DNA of 38,883 bases, taken from an uncultured Isosphaeraceae bacterium. Lineage in GTDB: Bacteria; Planctomycetota; Planctomycetia; Isosphaerales; Isosphaeraceae. The notes beneath the pieces are model-generated. The model had not been told where the DNA came from. It saw only the letters and a program-made list of their open reading frames with translations, and did not search any database. Positions 9,030 through 18,183 of this stretch are shown one piece after another; position 1 is the stretch's first letter; each line of letters begins with the position of its first letter. The position numbers and the translations under genes were made by a program. The stretch lies in contig CALLYK010000564.1 in the NCBI GenBank assembly GCA_937858365.1, positions 1 to 38,883 on the forward strand, given 5' to 3'.

Positions 9030-10604
9030 GTGCTCCGCTCGCTCTCTTCCCGCTTGGTGGCCGCTTACCTTGTGTTCGGTCTGCTGCCGGTCGTCGCGAC
9101 GATGTCGGTGTCACTGCGCGCCACCGAGCAATTGAAGGAGCGTCAGGCCCGAGTCGTCCGGCGCTCCACGCAATTCATCACTCTGGCGATCGAGCGGTCC
9201 CCCTTTGATGAGGGCCGCATCAAGGAGCCATTCACGCTGCCGACGAACGGCATCTCATCCGACGCCTTCGCGAGGCTCTTCGAGCAGACCGCTCGCGACT
9301 TCGAGTTGGGGCCTTCGGGGCGGATCGCGTTCATCGGGCCCGACTTGAAGGTTTTGGCTGCTCACAGCGCGGCCGATCGGACCCCTGGGTTCCTGGAAGG
9401 GCGACTGGTTGACCAGGTTTACATCGATCAGGTTCGACCCTTGCAATCGCTTCAAAACGAGGGGCGGCAACGACCCGAGTCGGGCGTCATCGAGATGACG
9501 GGGCCCTCGGGCCCCGAAGTCGTCGGCTACACGTCGGTCCTCTATCGGCTGACCGACGGCGGCCAAGGGCTCTTCGTGTGCGTCAGCGCCGTGCCTCGCG
9601 ACTCCGCCTACGCGGCGATCTACCAGGTCCAATACATGACCCTCGCCGTGGGCCTAGCGTCCGCCAGTCTCATCGGGCTCCTCTTCTGGCTCGCCGGCCA
9701 CAGGCTGGTCCGACTCGTGAGGGGCGTGGGGGGGGCCTCACGCGAGCTGACCGCCATGAGTCGCGACCTTCAAGGTGGCGCCGAGCAACTCTCGCAAGGG
9801 GCCACCGAGCAAGCCGCGACCTTGCAGGAGATCGTCTCGAGCCTTCAATCGGTCGACAACAACGTCCAGAGCAACGCCGACCATGCGCGACAGACGGCGC
9901 TCTCGGCCGAGGACGTGCTCGTCTTGACGGAGCAGGGGGGCCAGACGGTGCGGGAGACGGTCGAGGCGATGCACCAGATCGCCCAAAGGATCAAGGTGAT
10001 TGAAGACATCGCCTCTCAAACGAACATGTTGGCGCTGAACGCGGCGATCGAGGCGGCCCGCGCAGGGGCCCAGGGGAAGGGTTTCGCCGTGGTGGCCAGT
10101 GAGGTCCGAAAACTCGCCGAACGCAGTCAGACGGCGGCCCACCAGATCGAGGCGCTCGCCGATTCGAGCGTCACCGTATCCGAGAACGCCGGGACGATTA
10201 TCGAAAAGATCGTGCCGATGATCCGACAGACCGCCAGCTTGGTGAAGGAAATCGCGGCGGCCTCTCAAGAGCAGCGCTCGGCCACTCATCAGATCAACAT
10301 CGGTATCAAGCAGCTGGACCAAGTGGTGCATCTAACGGCCACCGCGAGCGCCGACCTGGCGAGAACGGCCACGCGCACGGCCGCCCAATCGGCCGCCCTG
10401 GAAGGCATGATCGCAATCCTCGACGCCGGGACGAACCGAGCAAGTCAAGCCCGACCCGCCCGATCAGCCTCGGCCTCAAACGAGGGCAACGCCCTCCCCA
10501 CCACCGTCACACGCGGCGGGACGTCCCGGTCGGGAGTCTCCCCGGCCCGAGGCGGCGTGTCCATCCAGCTTGACGAGGACAAGCACTTCGAACGCATCCC
10601 CTGA
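9030..10604 (+). CDS. Methyl-accepting chemotaxis protein
   Basis: A 524-residue chemoreceptor with an N-terminal transmembrane helix (residues ~8-28), a periplasmic region of about 170 residues, a second helix ([19 protein letters not shown]) and a long cytoplasmic coiled coil. The hairpin tip [20 protein letters not shown], followed by [21 protein letters not shown], is the hallmark contact site for CheA/CheW. There is no clear C-terminal CheR-binding pentapeptide. The GTG start at 9030 has GAGG six bases upstream. No che genes lie in the window, so it is a stand-alone receptor; the two-component pair upstream is 217 bases away on the same strand. The ligand is unknown. Confidence 0.93.
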   Translation: MLRSLSSRLVAAYLVFGLLPVVATMSVSLRATEQLKERQARVVRRSTQFITLAIERSPFDEGRIKEPFTLPTNGISSDAFARLFEQTARDFELGPSGRIAFIGPDLKVLAAHSAADRTPGFLEGRLVDQVYIDQVRPLQSLQNEGRQRPESGVIEMTGPSGPEVVGYTSVLYRLTDGGQGLFVCVSAVPRDSAYAAIYQVQYMTLAVGLASASLIGLLFWLAGHRLVRLVRGVGGASRELTAMSRDLQGGAEQLSQGATEQAATLQEIVSSLQSVDNNVQSNADHARQTALSAEDVLVLTEQGGQTVRETVEAMHQIAQRIKVIEDIASQTNMLALNAAIEAARAGAQGKGFAVVASEVRKLAERSQTAAHQIEALADSSVTVSENAGTIIEKIVPMIRQTASLVKEIAAASQEQRSATHQINIGIKQLDQVVHLTATASADLARTATRTAAQSAALEGMIAILDAGTNRASQARPARSASASNEGNALPTTVTRGGTSRSGVSPARGGVSIQLDEDKHFERIP

Positions 10605-10717
10605 GCCGACATACCCCGGACCCGCGACGGTCGTACTCGACCCAATCGGAAACCGTTCGGGAAGGTCCCTTGACCCGCTCCGACGGGCCGGCCGCCGCGA
10701 GGGGCTACCGCCCGCGA

Positions 10718-11902
10718 TCAGAGCGGCGGGACAAACACGGGCAAGACCGGACCGATCCCGACAGCAGCTCCAATCCCGGAGAGCAAGCCGACCAGCCAGC
10801 GACGCTCCGCCGGCGCCGTCAAGTGGGCCGACAAGAGCAACAGTGGCACCGACACGCCGACCCAGTACGCCGCGCCAACCGCCAGGGTCCCGAAGTACAC
10901 CAGGTTGGCCAAGCCAACCAACATGGCCACATCGGCCAGCCGACAAAGTCCCATCACGGACAGCTCAACGATCAAAATGCCAACATATCCGGCGATTACG
11001 TACGCGAGCGGACGCAGCCGTTGCGGAGGCGCCGAGACCGGCCACCAGCGTTCGCGTCGCTCGGCGGGTACGTCAGGCCCCTCGGCGTCTCCGAGCGCTT
11101 TTCGGACGGCCGCCCAACCAAAATGGCCGCCGAGTCCAAGATAGCCGAGCACGTTCAAGCCGACCAATCCCATGAAAATATTCGCGGTCCCCTGATACCA
11201 GAGTTGATGATCGACCAGCGACTCCTCGCGCTTCTCGATCTCACGCTGTGCCTGATAGGGATTCATATATTCATAACGTGAAATGCGTTCCAGGGAACCC
11301 ATCTCTTTGTAGAGCGTGAATTGCGTGATCAGATGGACCCCTAGCATCAACAGGCAAGCGCCGGTCAGCCAGAGCTGAAGGCGAAGCAGCTTCCACCAAG
11401 TTGGTGGGTCGTCGGCGTGGGGGTCCCACGCGATCGGGGTGAATCCGCCCGCGCTTGGCCGACGAGGTCGCGCGAGCGAACCGGGCGCGCGCCCCCGGTC
11501 GGGCAAGCGGTCCTGGACGTCGTCGGCAAGGGAACTCGGCCGGACCGCGCCGGCGTCCCGTAGGGCATAACTGGTCGACTTGTCTTCGTCGAGGTCCGCG
11601 AGGTCAACGGTCTCTCCGGTGGGCTCAGCGGCTTCTTCTTGCAGGCCGAACGCAACGCGGACGACGCCGGCGAGAGCGGGGAACCGCGCGAGGTAGGCCC
11701 CGAGGGTGGCCGGCTCGCCCCGTCGGCGGCGGTGTTCCCGATCGATCGGCAGGAGTCGGCGAAGGACTTGCTCGCGACGATCCTCGGGCAGCCAATCGAC
11801 ATAAGACTCCAGGGCGGGCGCCGGCCCTCCCGCCCAGGAACCCCATTCCCGCTCGAGCTGTTCCGCCAGTTTCTCGACAAGGGCGTCAACCGTGTCCGCC
11901 AT
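10718..11902 (-). CDS. Multi-pass membrane protein with kinase-associated N-terminal module
   Basis: A 394-residue protein. Residues ~1-85 (LESYVDWLPEDRREQVLRRL ... REHRRRRGEPATLGAYLARF) look like the segment that usually precedes the catalytic domain of planctomycete Ser/Thr kinases, where a run of EhRRRRGE...Y...FP is typical. There is no kinase domain here: a charged linker leads to about five transmembrane helices (near residues 172-195, 239-262, 305-325, 330-355 and 370-392). The gene lies 75 bases downstream of a Ser/Thr kinase gene on the same strand. The shared module and the spacing suggest that it works with, or is regulated by, that kinase. The ATG at 11902 is preceded by GAGG. Confidence 0.7.
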   Translation of the reverse strand: MADTVDALVEKLAEQLEREWGSWAGGPAPALESYVDWLPEDRREQVLRRLLPIDREHRRRRGEPATLGAYLARFPALAGVVRVAFGLQEEAAEPTGETVDLADLDEDKSTSYALRDAGAVRPSSLADDVQDRLPDRGRAPGSLARPRRPSAGGFTPIAWDPHADDPPTWWKLLRLQLWLTGACLLMLGVHLITQFTLYKEMGSLERISRYEYMNPYQAQREIEKREESLVDHQLWYQGTANIFMGLVGLNVLGYLGLGGHFGWAAVRKALGDAEGPDVPAERRERWWPVSAPPQRLRPLAYVIAGYVGILIVELSVMGLCRLADVAMLVGLANLVYFGTLAVGAAYWVGVSVPLLLLSAHLTAPAERRWLVGLLSGIGAAVGIGPVLPVFVPPL

Positions 11903-11977
11903 CGGGTGCCTCGCTCACACACGTTTTCGTGATTGACCGCCAGAGGGGTTTCGGATCGTTCTCGGACCGAGACCACT

Positions 11978-14155
11978 TCAACCCGCGCCCACCATCTTGC
12001 GACCAATGGAGTAGGTCAGGCCAAATCCGCCGAAGATGTTCAGACCCACGATCACGATCGTGATGAGCCCGGCCACCACGGTGGCCCAGCGGGCGATCGC
12101 CTCGCGTTGCGGCGAGCTCGGCGGCGGCTGGTCGCCGAACCCCGCCCGCATCAGGTCGTGGGCGTTCCACGCCCGCCTGGCCACATGAAAGTGGAACCGG
12201 ATGAACCCCAGGAACACCAAGCCCGAGACGGCCAAGACGATCATGAGCGGCAAGCCGACGGAAATCGAGCCCTTGGCGATCAACCCCAGCCCCATGCCGA
12301 CAGCCGGCCAGATCTGGGCCCAGCCATAACCGGCCAGTGTGATCGCCGCCGGATGGGCCATCTGAGGCCATTTCAGACGCCTCATGGCCAGGGTCATCAA
12401 CAGCAGCCAGCCCAAGACCAACATGGGGTAGCCCAGCCCCAGGATCAGCGACGTCCAGGAAGCATCTCGGTTCGAACCAAGCCGCAGGAGTTGTGGCATG
12501 GTCGCGAGGGCAAGCACGATGAAGTAGACGAACCAGATCAGCGTCATCCGAGTGCCGATGCGCCCCGCCTCCTCCTCGAACCAGCGAGAACGCAGGTCGA
12601 TCCGGCCGTCGGCGTCGAGCGCCCGGATCGCGACGCCCGTGAGCTGGTATGTCGTTCGGTCGAAACGGAACCGCCGTTCACCTCGAAGGTCGACCACCGC
12701 GTTGGCCTCGACAAGTGCGCCGCGATTCGCCAACAGTCCCTCGGCCGCTCGCCTCGATGCCTGGTCGATCGCGACGGGGCCGAGCACCTGGTGCCGGGTC
12801 GCGGGCGCCTGCCGCAGTAGGACCACCGGTGCCGGCGCTTTCGGGACGGATCGTGGTCGATCGACCGGCGTGTCGATCGCCAACTTCGTCGCGCCCACGA
12901 TCGCGTCTCGCCAGGCGGTCGCCTCTTCGGGACGTTGGAACAGGAACTCGAGATCGATCGGCGGTCCCTCGGCGGGGGTTGCTCGAAGTCTCAAGGCGCG
13001 TCGGCGGTGGATTCGGGGCGTGTCCAGGACCTCGAGCGGCCATTCGGCCACGACGCCGCCCGAGTTCACCCAGAGGGAGCGCGGCGAGAGCGTCAGGTAT
13101 GCCCGGTCCACCTCGCGAGAGCTGGATCGCGGATCGGGTCGGCATTCCGCCTCGCGAAGGACCATCGGGGCCGCCGGAGCATCACTGAGGAACCGGCACC
13201 CCAGCGCCCTGGCGAGTGCCTCGCACGACGAGAACCGATCGGTCGGTCGCTTGCTAAGGGCCTTCAGGATGGCCGCCGCGACTTCCTCGGGAAGATCGGG
13301 GACGAGGCTACGGGGATCGGGCGGCGGCTGCTCGCGATGCATCCGCAACAATTCCTCAACGTTCGTCCCGACGAACGGCCTACGGCCGGCGAGAAGCTCG
13401 AAAGCGATTAGGCCGAGGGCGTATTGGTCGGCTCGACCATCGATCGGCTCGCCGGCCGCTTGCTCGGGTGCCGCGTAAGCCGGCGTGCCCGCGAAGCTCC
13501 AGCGTTCCTCGCGATCGAAAACGCGGGCCAGGCCCAGGTCGAGGACCTTGGGATGCCCCTCCGGCGTGACTCGGATGTTCTCGGGTTTCAGGTCGCGATG
13601 CACCACCCGCCGGGCGTGGGCGAAGTCGAGGGCCTGGGCCACAGGCGCCAGCAGGAGCCTCGCTTCTTCGAGCGGAAATCGACCCCGTCTCTGGATCAGC
13701 TCGCGAAGCGGTTCACCCGGCACGAATTCGAAGACGGCGTACGGCAGGCCCTCGTGGAAACCGAAATCGAACACCGAGGCGATTGCCGGCTGAGAACGCA
13801 GGCCGGCGCCGATTCGCGCCTCATCGTGAAACAACTCGCGCAACACCTGGTCCTGCTCGGCCGAACGGCCGAGCCTGGGTGGCAGCATCGCCTTGATCGC
13901 TACCGGCGAGTCCAGGACCCGGTCATGCCCGAGGAACACGACGCCCATGCCACCGCGACCGATTTCCCTGTCGAGTCGGTAGCGATTTCCCAGGACCACT
14001 CCCGGCATGAAGACCGCGAGGGCGCTTGGGAACGGAGGCCCTGGCGGGACGACTTCCCCAGCGTGCATCGCCACGTAGGTAAGCGTGCGGTCCTTCGCGC
14101 CGAACGACGCGGTCTCGTCAATCTCGTCAATTCGAGATGAACTGGGGTCGGCCAT
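11978..14155 (-). CDS. Ser/Thr protein kinase with C-terminal membrane domain
   Basis: A 725-residue Hanks-type kinase. After a ~55-residue leader come the glycine loop GRGGMGVVF, Lys88 in VAIKAML, the catalytic loop HRDLKPEN with Asp188, DLGLAR (DLG in place of DFG), the APEQ motif, and the helical C-lobe ending at about residue 320. A middle region of ~200 residues, including a stretch that reads like a PH/GRAM-type fold (YLTLSPRSLWVNSGGVVAEW), links to about five transmembrane helices between residues ~535 and ~720. The kinase domain would thus be held at the membrane. The start at 14155 has GAGGA seven bases upstream. The next gene downstream is a membrane protein, likely in the same transcript. 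The substrate is unknown. Confidence 0.9.
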   Translation of the reverse strand: MADPSSSRIDEIDETASFGAKDRTLTYVAMHAGEVVPPGPPFPSALAVFMPGVVLGNRYRLDREIGRGGMGVVFLGHDRVLDSPVAIKAMLPPRLGRSAEQDQVLRELFHDEARIGAGLRSQPAIASVFDFGFHEGLPYAVFEFVPGEPLRELIQRRGRFPLEEARLLLAPVAQALDFAHARRVVHRDLKPENIRVTPEGHPKVLDLGLARVFDREERWSFAGTPAYAAPEQAAGEPIDGRADQYALGLIAFELLAGRRPFVGTNVEELLRMHREQPPPDPRSLVPDLPEEVAAAILKALSKRPTDRFSSCEALARALGCRFLSDAPAAPMVLREAECRPDPRSSSREVDRAYLTLSPRSLWVNSGGVVAEWPLEVLDTPRIHRRRALRLRATPAEGPPIDLEFLFQRPEEATAWRDAIVGATKLAIDTPVDRPRSVPKAPAPVVLLRQAPATRHQVLGPVAIDQASRRAAEGLLANRGALVEANAVVDLRGERRFRFDRTTYQLTGVAIRALDADGRIDLRSRWFEEEAGRIGTRMTLIWFVYFIVLALATMPQLLRLGSNRDASWTSLILGLGYPMLVLGWLLLMTLAMRRLKWPQMAHPAAITLAGYGWAQIWPAVGMGLGLIAKGSISVGLPLMIVLAVSGLVFLGFIRFHFHVARRAWNAHDLMRAGFGDQPPPSSPQREAIARWATVVAGLITIVIVGLNIFGGFGLTYSIGRKMVGAG

Positions 14156-14482
14156 GACTGGTCCTCGGATTCGACGATGTCCCGTCGGTCTTGGTAGTAC
14201 CGGCGGCCCACGAGTGCTTTTTGAAACTAGCCCGGGGCCGACGACCGGGCAAGTCTCCTGTCGGGACCACGACCATCAATGTCAATGAATGGAGACGTCC
14301 CTGACTCGGGTCGGGCTTCGCGGCCCTCGGGGGCCGTGGGGGTCCAGGGTGGACCCCAGCCCAAGCCGAGCGGACGGCCCTCGGGCCCAGGCGTCGTCGC
14401 CGAAGGGGCGGGGACGGTGAACGAATTCGTCTCGCTCCGAGCGGCGCTTCGACACCCAAGGGTACGCAAGCGTGGCGGGGCC
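14156..14482. other. Gap between yebC and the kinase gene
   Basis: This 327-base gap lies between two minus-strand genes. It contains two hairpins (see 14321-14357), likely at the end of the yebC transcript, and then the kinase leader with its GAGGA site. I see no further gene. Confidence 0.4.
14321..14357 (-). terminator. Tandem hairpins downstream of yebC
   Basis: Two adjacent perfect stems occur: CGGCCC/GGGCCG at 14321-14336 with loop TCGG, and GGGGTCC/GGACCCC at 14339-14357 with a five-base loop. They lie about 126 bases past the yebC stop. There is no U-tract, so termination is an inference. Confidence 0.35.
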
Positions 14483-15208
14483 CTATGCGGTGGGAATGGC
14501 GATATTGTGGTGGACCTCCTGCACATCATCGCAGTCGTTGAGCATGTCTAGCAGCTTTTCAAATAAGGTCATGTCTTCCTGGCTGAGAACATGACTTGCC
14601 TTCGGAAGAAATCGAATCTCCTGGATGTCCAGCTCCAGGCCGGGGAACGCCTCGAGAAGGGCCGTCTTCGCCTTGAAGAACTCGGCGGGGGGGGCGAAGA
14701 CGGTGATGATGCCGTCCTGTCGTTCAATCTCCTCGACGGCGACGTCCGCGGCGAAGAGCGCCTCAAGCACCTTCTCCTCGTCGTCGCCCTGGAAAGAGAG
14801 CACCGCCAGGTGGTCGAACGACATCACGACGGACCCATTGGCGGCCAACTTGGACCCGGTCTTATAGAAGCAACCGCGGACGTCGGAGATGGTGCGCGTT
14901 GGGTTGTCGGTAAGACAATCGACGATGAGCAGGGACCCTCCGGGACCGAACCCCTCGTAGCGCGCGGCCTGAAAGTCCTCGCCGCCCGTGCCGGCCGCCT
15001 TCTGGATCGCCTTCTCGATCACGTGGGTCGCGACGTTGTCGCGCTTGGCCCTCTCGATGACGCTGCGCAGGGCGGAATTGGAGTCCGGGTCGGGCACGCC
15101 GTTCTTGGCGGCCATGTACAGTTGGCGCCCATACTTGGAATAGAGCTTGGATTTCTGGGCGGCGGTCTTGAAGATCGTTTCCTTGCGCTTCTCAAAGATC
15201 CGTCCCAT
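14483..15208 (-). CDS. yebC: YebC/PmpR-family protein
   Basis: A 241-residue protein matching the YebC/PmpR (DUF28) family over its full usual length. It has MGRIFEKRKETIFKTAAQKS at the start, then NSALRSVIERAKRDNV, the GG(E)-x-YEGFGPGG motif, NPTRTISDVRGCFYKTGSKL, and the acidic C-terminal region. Members were described as DNA-binding regulators and more recently linked to ribosome rescue at polyproline-type stalls. The MGRIFEKRK start resembles the YeeN-like branch rather than the AGHSKW branch. The start at 15208 has GGGGA six bases upstream. The neighbours give no further hint of its job. Confidence 0.95.
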   Translation of the reverse strand: MGRIFEKRKETIFKTAAQKSKLYSKYGRQLYMAAKNGVPDPDSNSALRSVIERAKRDNVATHVIEKAIQKAAGTGGEDFQAARYEGFGPGGSLLIVDCLTDNPTRTISDVRGCFYKTGSKLAANGSVVMSFDHLAVLSFQGDDEEKVLEALFAADVAVEEIERQDGIITVFAPPAEFFKAKTALLEAFPGLELDIQEIRFLPKASHVLSQEDMTLFEKLLDMLNDCDDVQEVHHNIAIPTA

Positions 15209-15377
15209 TCGGGTCCCCGCCTTTCCCTATCCTGCAGGAGCCAGGTCACGATTGGTTGGGCCCCATCCCCATCATTGTAGGAGAGGCCCCTTCGATTGCA
15301 ATGCGAGCCGCCCGCCTTGTTTCGCCCGCTCATACACAGGAAGGTCCGTCATGCGGTAGACTTCATTATTATTTATG

Positions 15378-15406
15378 TTGTTATATAATTTACAATAATG
15401 TATAAA
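15378..15406 (+). promoter_or_regulatory. Sigma-70-type promoter in AT-rich patch (larA side)
   Basis: TTGTTA (15378-15383), a 17-base spacer and TATAAA (15401-15406) form a well-spaced promoter within an AT-rich island. It would give a leader of about 160 bases before the ATG at 15574. Confidence 0.45.
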
Positions 15407-15506
15407 ATGCTCAAGTCGCTTAGGACCGGGGGGCCAATCGTCGCCCCGGCGCCGCCCGCTCGGTTTCGTGACGGCCGGCCCGTTTCAAGGGGGTGCGTCG
15501 CGCCTT

Positions 15507-15512
15507 TATAAT
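15507..15512 (+). promoter_or_regulatory. Perfect -10 hexamer TATAAT proximal to larA
   Basis: A consensus TATAAT lies 61 bases before the larA start. The best upstream partner is TTTCAA at 15483-15488 with an 18-base spacer, which is a weak -35 box. It may be a second, proximal start site. Confidence 0.35.
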
Positions 15513-15573
15513 CGTCTTGGTTCGGTGGTGCGGCGTCCGCTTTCCCCCGAAAAACACATATTGGTCTCATCTC

Positions 15574-16854
15574 ATGAATACCCTTCGCTTCAAGCTCGAC
15601 TATGGCCGGACGGGCCTGGATGTCGTCCTGCCCGCCGATCGGGTCGTTGGGCCTTTGGAGATCCGGCAGGCGCCCCCGCTGGAACATCCCGACCTGGCCG
15701 TCATCGAGGCGCTGAAGGCCCCCATCGGCACGCCGCCCCTTTTGGAGTTGGCCCGCGGCAAGAAGAACGCCTGCATCTTGGTTTGCGACATCACCCGCCC
15801 GGTCCCCAACGAGACCCTGCTCCGGCCGATGCTCCGCACGCTCCATGAGGCGGGCATCGCGCGCGAAGACGTCTTGGTCCTCGTCGCCACGGGCCTTCAC
15901 CGACCCAGCACCGAGGCCGAGCGCGTTGAGATGCTCGGCATGGCGATCGCCGCGACCTATCGCGTGGAAGACCATTACGGCACGCGACTCGATGAACATA
16001 CCTTTTTGGGTACGACCCCGCGCGGCGTGCCCGCGTGGATCGACACTCGCTATGTTCAGGCCGACTTGAAATTAACGACGGGTCTGATTGAACCGCACTT
16101 GATGGCGGGTTATTCAGGAGGACGCAAGCTCATTTGTCCCGGGATCGCCGCTCTGGAGACGGTGAGGGTTTGGCATGGTCCCGCCTTCTTGGAGCACCCC
16201 AAGGCCGATTGCGGCTTTTTGGAGGGCAACCCCGTCCACGAGGAGAACACGCGGATCGGCCGGATGGCCGGTTGCGACTTCATCGTGAACGTCACCATCG
16301 ACAGCGAGCGGCGGATCACGTCGGTGGTCGCCGGCGACATGGAAGAGGCCTGGCTCGAAGGCGTGCGCTTCATGGAGAGGATCGTCACCGTGCGCGTGCC
16401 CGAGCCGGTGGACGTCGTCGTGACCAGCTCCGCGGGCTATCCCCTGGACACGACCTTCTATCAGGCCGTGAAGGGGATGACCGGCTGCTTGCCGATCGTC
16501 AAGCGCGGCGGCACGATCATCCTGGCGGCCAGTCTCACCGAAGGGATCGGCAGCCCTGAGTTTACGTCACTCTTTCAAGAGAACCCGAACCTCGACGTGT
16601 TCATGGAACGCATCTTGGGACGTGACTACTTCGTGATGGACCAGTGGCAGGTGGAAGAGCTGGCGAAGGTCAGGCGTCACGCCAAGGTGAAGGTCGTTTC
16701 CGACGGCCTACCGGCCGAAACGCTCGCGTCTTGCTTTGTCGAACCGGCGTCCAGCGTCGAGAGCGCCGTGGCCGACTCCCTGGCCGAATACGGGCCGAAC
16801 GCTCGGGTCGCGGTCATCCCCAAGGGGCCCTACGTCATGCCCGTTTTGGGATAG
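15574..16854 (+). CDS. larA: LarA-type nickel-pincer racemase (DUF2088)
   Basis: A 426-residue protein of the lactate racemase LarA family, which uses a nickel-pincer nucleotide cofactor to racemise or epimerise 2-hydroxy acids. The catalytic residues known from Lactobacillus plantarum LarA can be matched almost position for position: Asp72 and Arg75 in CDITRPVPN, His109 in GLHRPS, His175 in EPHLMAG, Lys185 (the lysine that holds the cofactor) in [10 protein letters not shown], His201 in WHGPAF, and Gln297/Lys300 in YQAVKG. The substrate need not be lactate, since the family is broad. The start at 15574 begins the conserved region; there is no strong ribosome binding site. No larB, larC or larE maturation gene is in the window. 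Confidence 0.88.
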   Translation: MNTLRFKLDYGRTGLDVVLPADRVVGPLEIRQAPPLEHPDLAVIEALKAPIGTPPLLELARGKKNACILVCDITRPVPNETLLRPMLRTLHEAGIAREDVLVLVATGLHRPSTEAERVEMLGMAIAATYRVEDHYGTRLDEHTFLGTTPRGVPAWIDTRYVQADLKLTTGLIEPHLMAGYSGGRKLICPGIAALETVRVWHGPAFLEHPKADCGFLEGNPVHEENTRIGRMAGCDFIVNVTIDSERRITSVVAGDMEEAWLEGVRFMERIVTVRVPEPVDVVVTSSAGYPLDTTFYQAVKGMTGCLPIVKRGGTIILAASLTEGIGSPEFTSLFQENPNLDVFMERILGRDYFVMDQWQVEELAKVRRHAKVKVVSDGLPAETLASCFVEPASSVESAVADSLAEYGPNARVAVIPKGPYVMPVLG

Positions 16855-16889
16855 CGCCTTCGCGACCGCGCCCAGTTCTCCGCGCTCGC

Positions 16890-18005
16890 TCAATCGGGGT
16901 CCAACGCCGCGAGTTCGGCCCCGACGAACTTGCCGTCCACGCGGACCGGCTTGCCGTCGAATCGGATCGTGCCGCCGCCGTAGTCGGGACGTTGGATCTG
17001 CACGAGGTCCCAATGGACCTTCGAGCGATTCCCGTTGTCGGCCTCGTCGTAGGCGTTGCCCGGCGTGAGGTGGAAGCTTCCCGCGATCTTCTCGTCGAAC
17101 AGGATGTCGCGCATCGGATGGAGGATGCGTGGGTTGCAGCCGATCGACCATTCGCCGATGTGCGCGGCCCCATCGTCGGCGCTCAGGATGCGTCGGAGTT
17201 TCTCGACATCGCCGCCGCGGCAATCGGCGTGGACGATCCGACCTCGCTCGAACGTCAGGCCAATCCCATCGAACGAGGAGCCTTGATAGATCGTCGGTGT
17301 GTTAAAGCGAATCGTCCCTTCGACCGAGTCGCGCACGGGCGCGGTGAAGACCTCGCCGTCGGGGACGTTCATCTCACCAGCGCACGGGACCACGGGGATG
17401 CCGGCGATCGAAAACCGCAGGTCGGTCTCGGGCCCTTCGATGTGGACTTGATCGGCCGACCCCATCAGGGCCGCAAGCGGCTTGAGGGCCTTCGCCAGGC
17501 GCGGGTAGTCGATGTTGCAGACGTCGAAATAGAAGTCCTCGAACGCCTCGGTGGACATGCCCGCTTGCTGGGCCATGCTGGGGCCGGGCAGCCGCAAGAC
17601 GCACCATTTCGTATGCTTGATCCGCCGCTCGAAATGCACGGGCCTCATGTAGTGCGTGTTGTAAAGGTCGAGCTGAGCGGCCGGCACGTCGGACATTTCG
17701 CTCACGTTTCGGGAGCCGCGGAGCGCGATGTAGGCTTGCACGCGCTCCATCCGAAACCTCTCGTGAGCGCCAAGGGCCTTCATCTGCTCTTCGGACGCGT
17801 TGCGGACGAGCTCGCGGAGAATGCGCGTCTCCTTCGTGTCGACGAGTGGATACGCCCCAAGGCGCGCGGCCCTGCGCACGAGAAGACGCGGCAAAGTGTC
17901 GTCTTCCAGGTCAAAGCACTCGACGAGGAGGGTCTCGCCGCGTGTGAGGCGCGTGGAATGGTGGATGAGGACGTCGGCGAGCTGGTCCCATCGGGGGTCG
18001 GGCAT
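16890..18005 (-). CDS. M29-family aminopeptidase
   Basis: A 371-residue protein matching the thermophilic metallo-aminopeptidase family M29 (AmpS/AmpT/PepS). The hallmark segments are AGEMNVPDGEVFTAPV, with a metal-binding Glu, and the C-terminal GSFHLTPGNAYDEADNGN and KVHWDLV, which supply the His and Asp ligands of the dinuclear site. Such enzymes release N-terminal residues from peptides in the cytoplasm, and I see no signal peptide. The ATG at 18005 has GAGAG eight bases upstream. The gene is convergent with the larA-like gene (35 bases between stops) and divergent from the SDR gene. Confidence 0.9.
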   Translation of the reverse strand: MPDPRWDQLADVLIHHSTRLTRGETLLVECFDLEDDTLPRLLVRRAARLGAYPLVDTKETRILRELVRNASEEQMKALGAHERFRMERVQAYIALRGSRNVSEMSDVPAAQLDLYNTHYMRPVHFERRIKHTKWCVLRLPGPSMAQQAGMSTEAFEDFYFDVCNIDYPRLAKALKPLAALMGSADQVHIEGPETDLRFSIAGIPVVPCAGEMNVPDGEVFTAPVRDSVEGTIRFNTPTIYQGSSFDGIGLTFERGRIVHADCRGGDVEKLRRILSADDGAAHIGEWSIGCNPRILHPMRDILFDEKIAGSFHLTPGNAYDEADNGNRSKVHWDLVQIQRPDYGGGTIRFDGKPVRVDGKFVGAELAALDPD

Positions 18006-18183
18006 GGATGATCTCTCGGGGCGCTCGGCGCCGGACGGGTCGTGGCGGGGTTGCGGGTGGTCGCGGGCCGGGTTAGGCTGTCGAATCCAAAGCGAAGGCG
18101 CGGGCGGAGACGACGTGTATTATGGGGCCGAACGGCGCGGTCCGCCAGCGCGAGGCGGCCACTCCGAAAAAGCGGGGACGATC

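Larger units (their letters stand above)
15209..15573. other. Divergent intergenic region with AT-rich promoter patch
   Basis: This 365-base gap separates yebC (minus) from the larA-like gene (plus). It has one strikingly AT-rich block at about 15358-15415 and a second -10-like TATAAT at 15507-15512. The remainder is GC-rich. I found no RNA gene or open frame with family features. Confidence 0.5.

Noticed and set aside
15413-15573. Leader of larA considered as a metal riboswitch
   Set aside because: The length fits, but I could not recognise a NiCo or other known riboswitch core.
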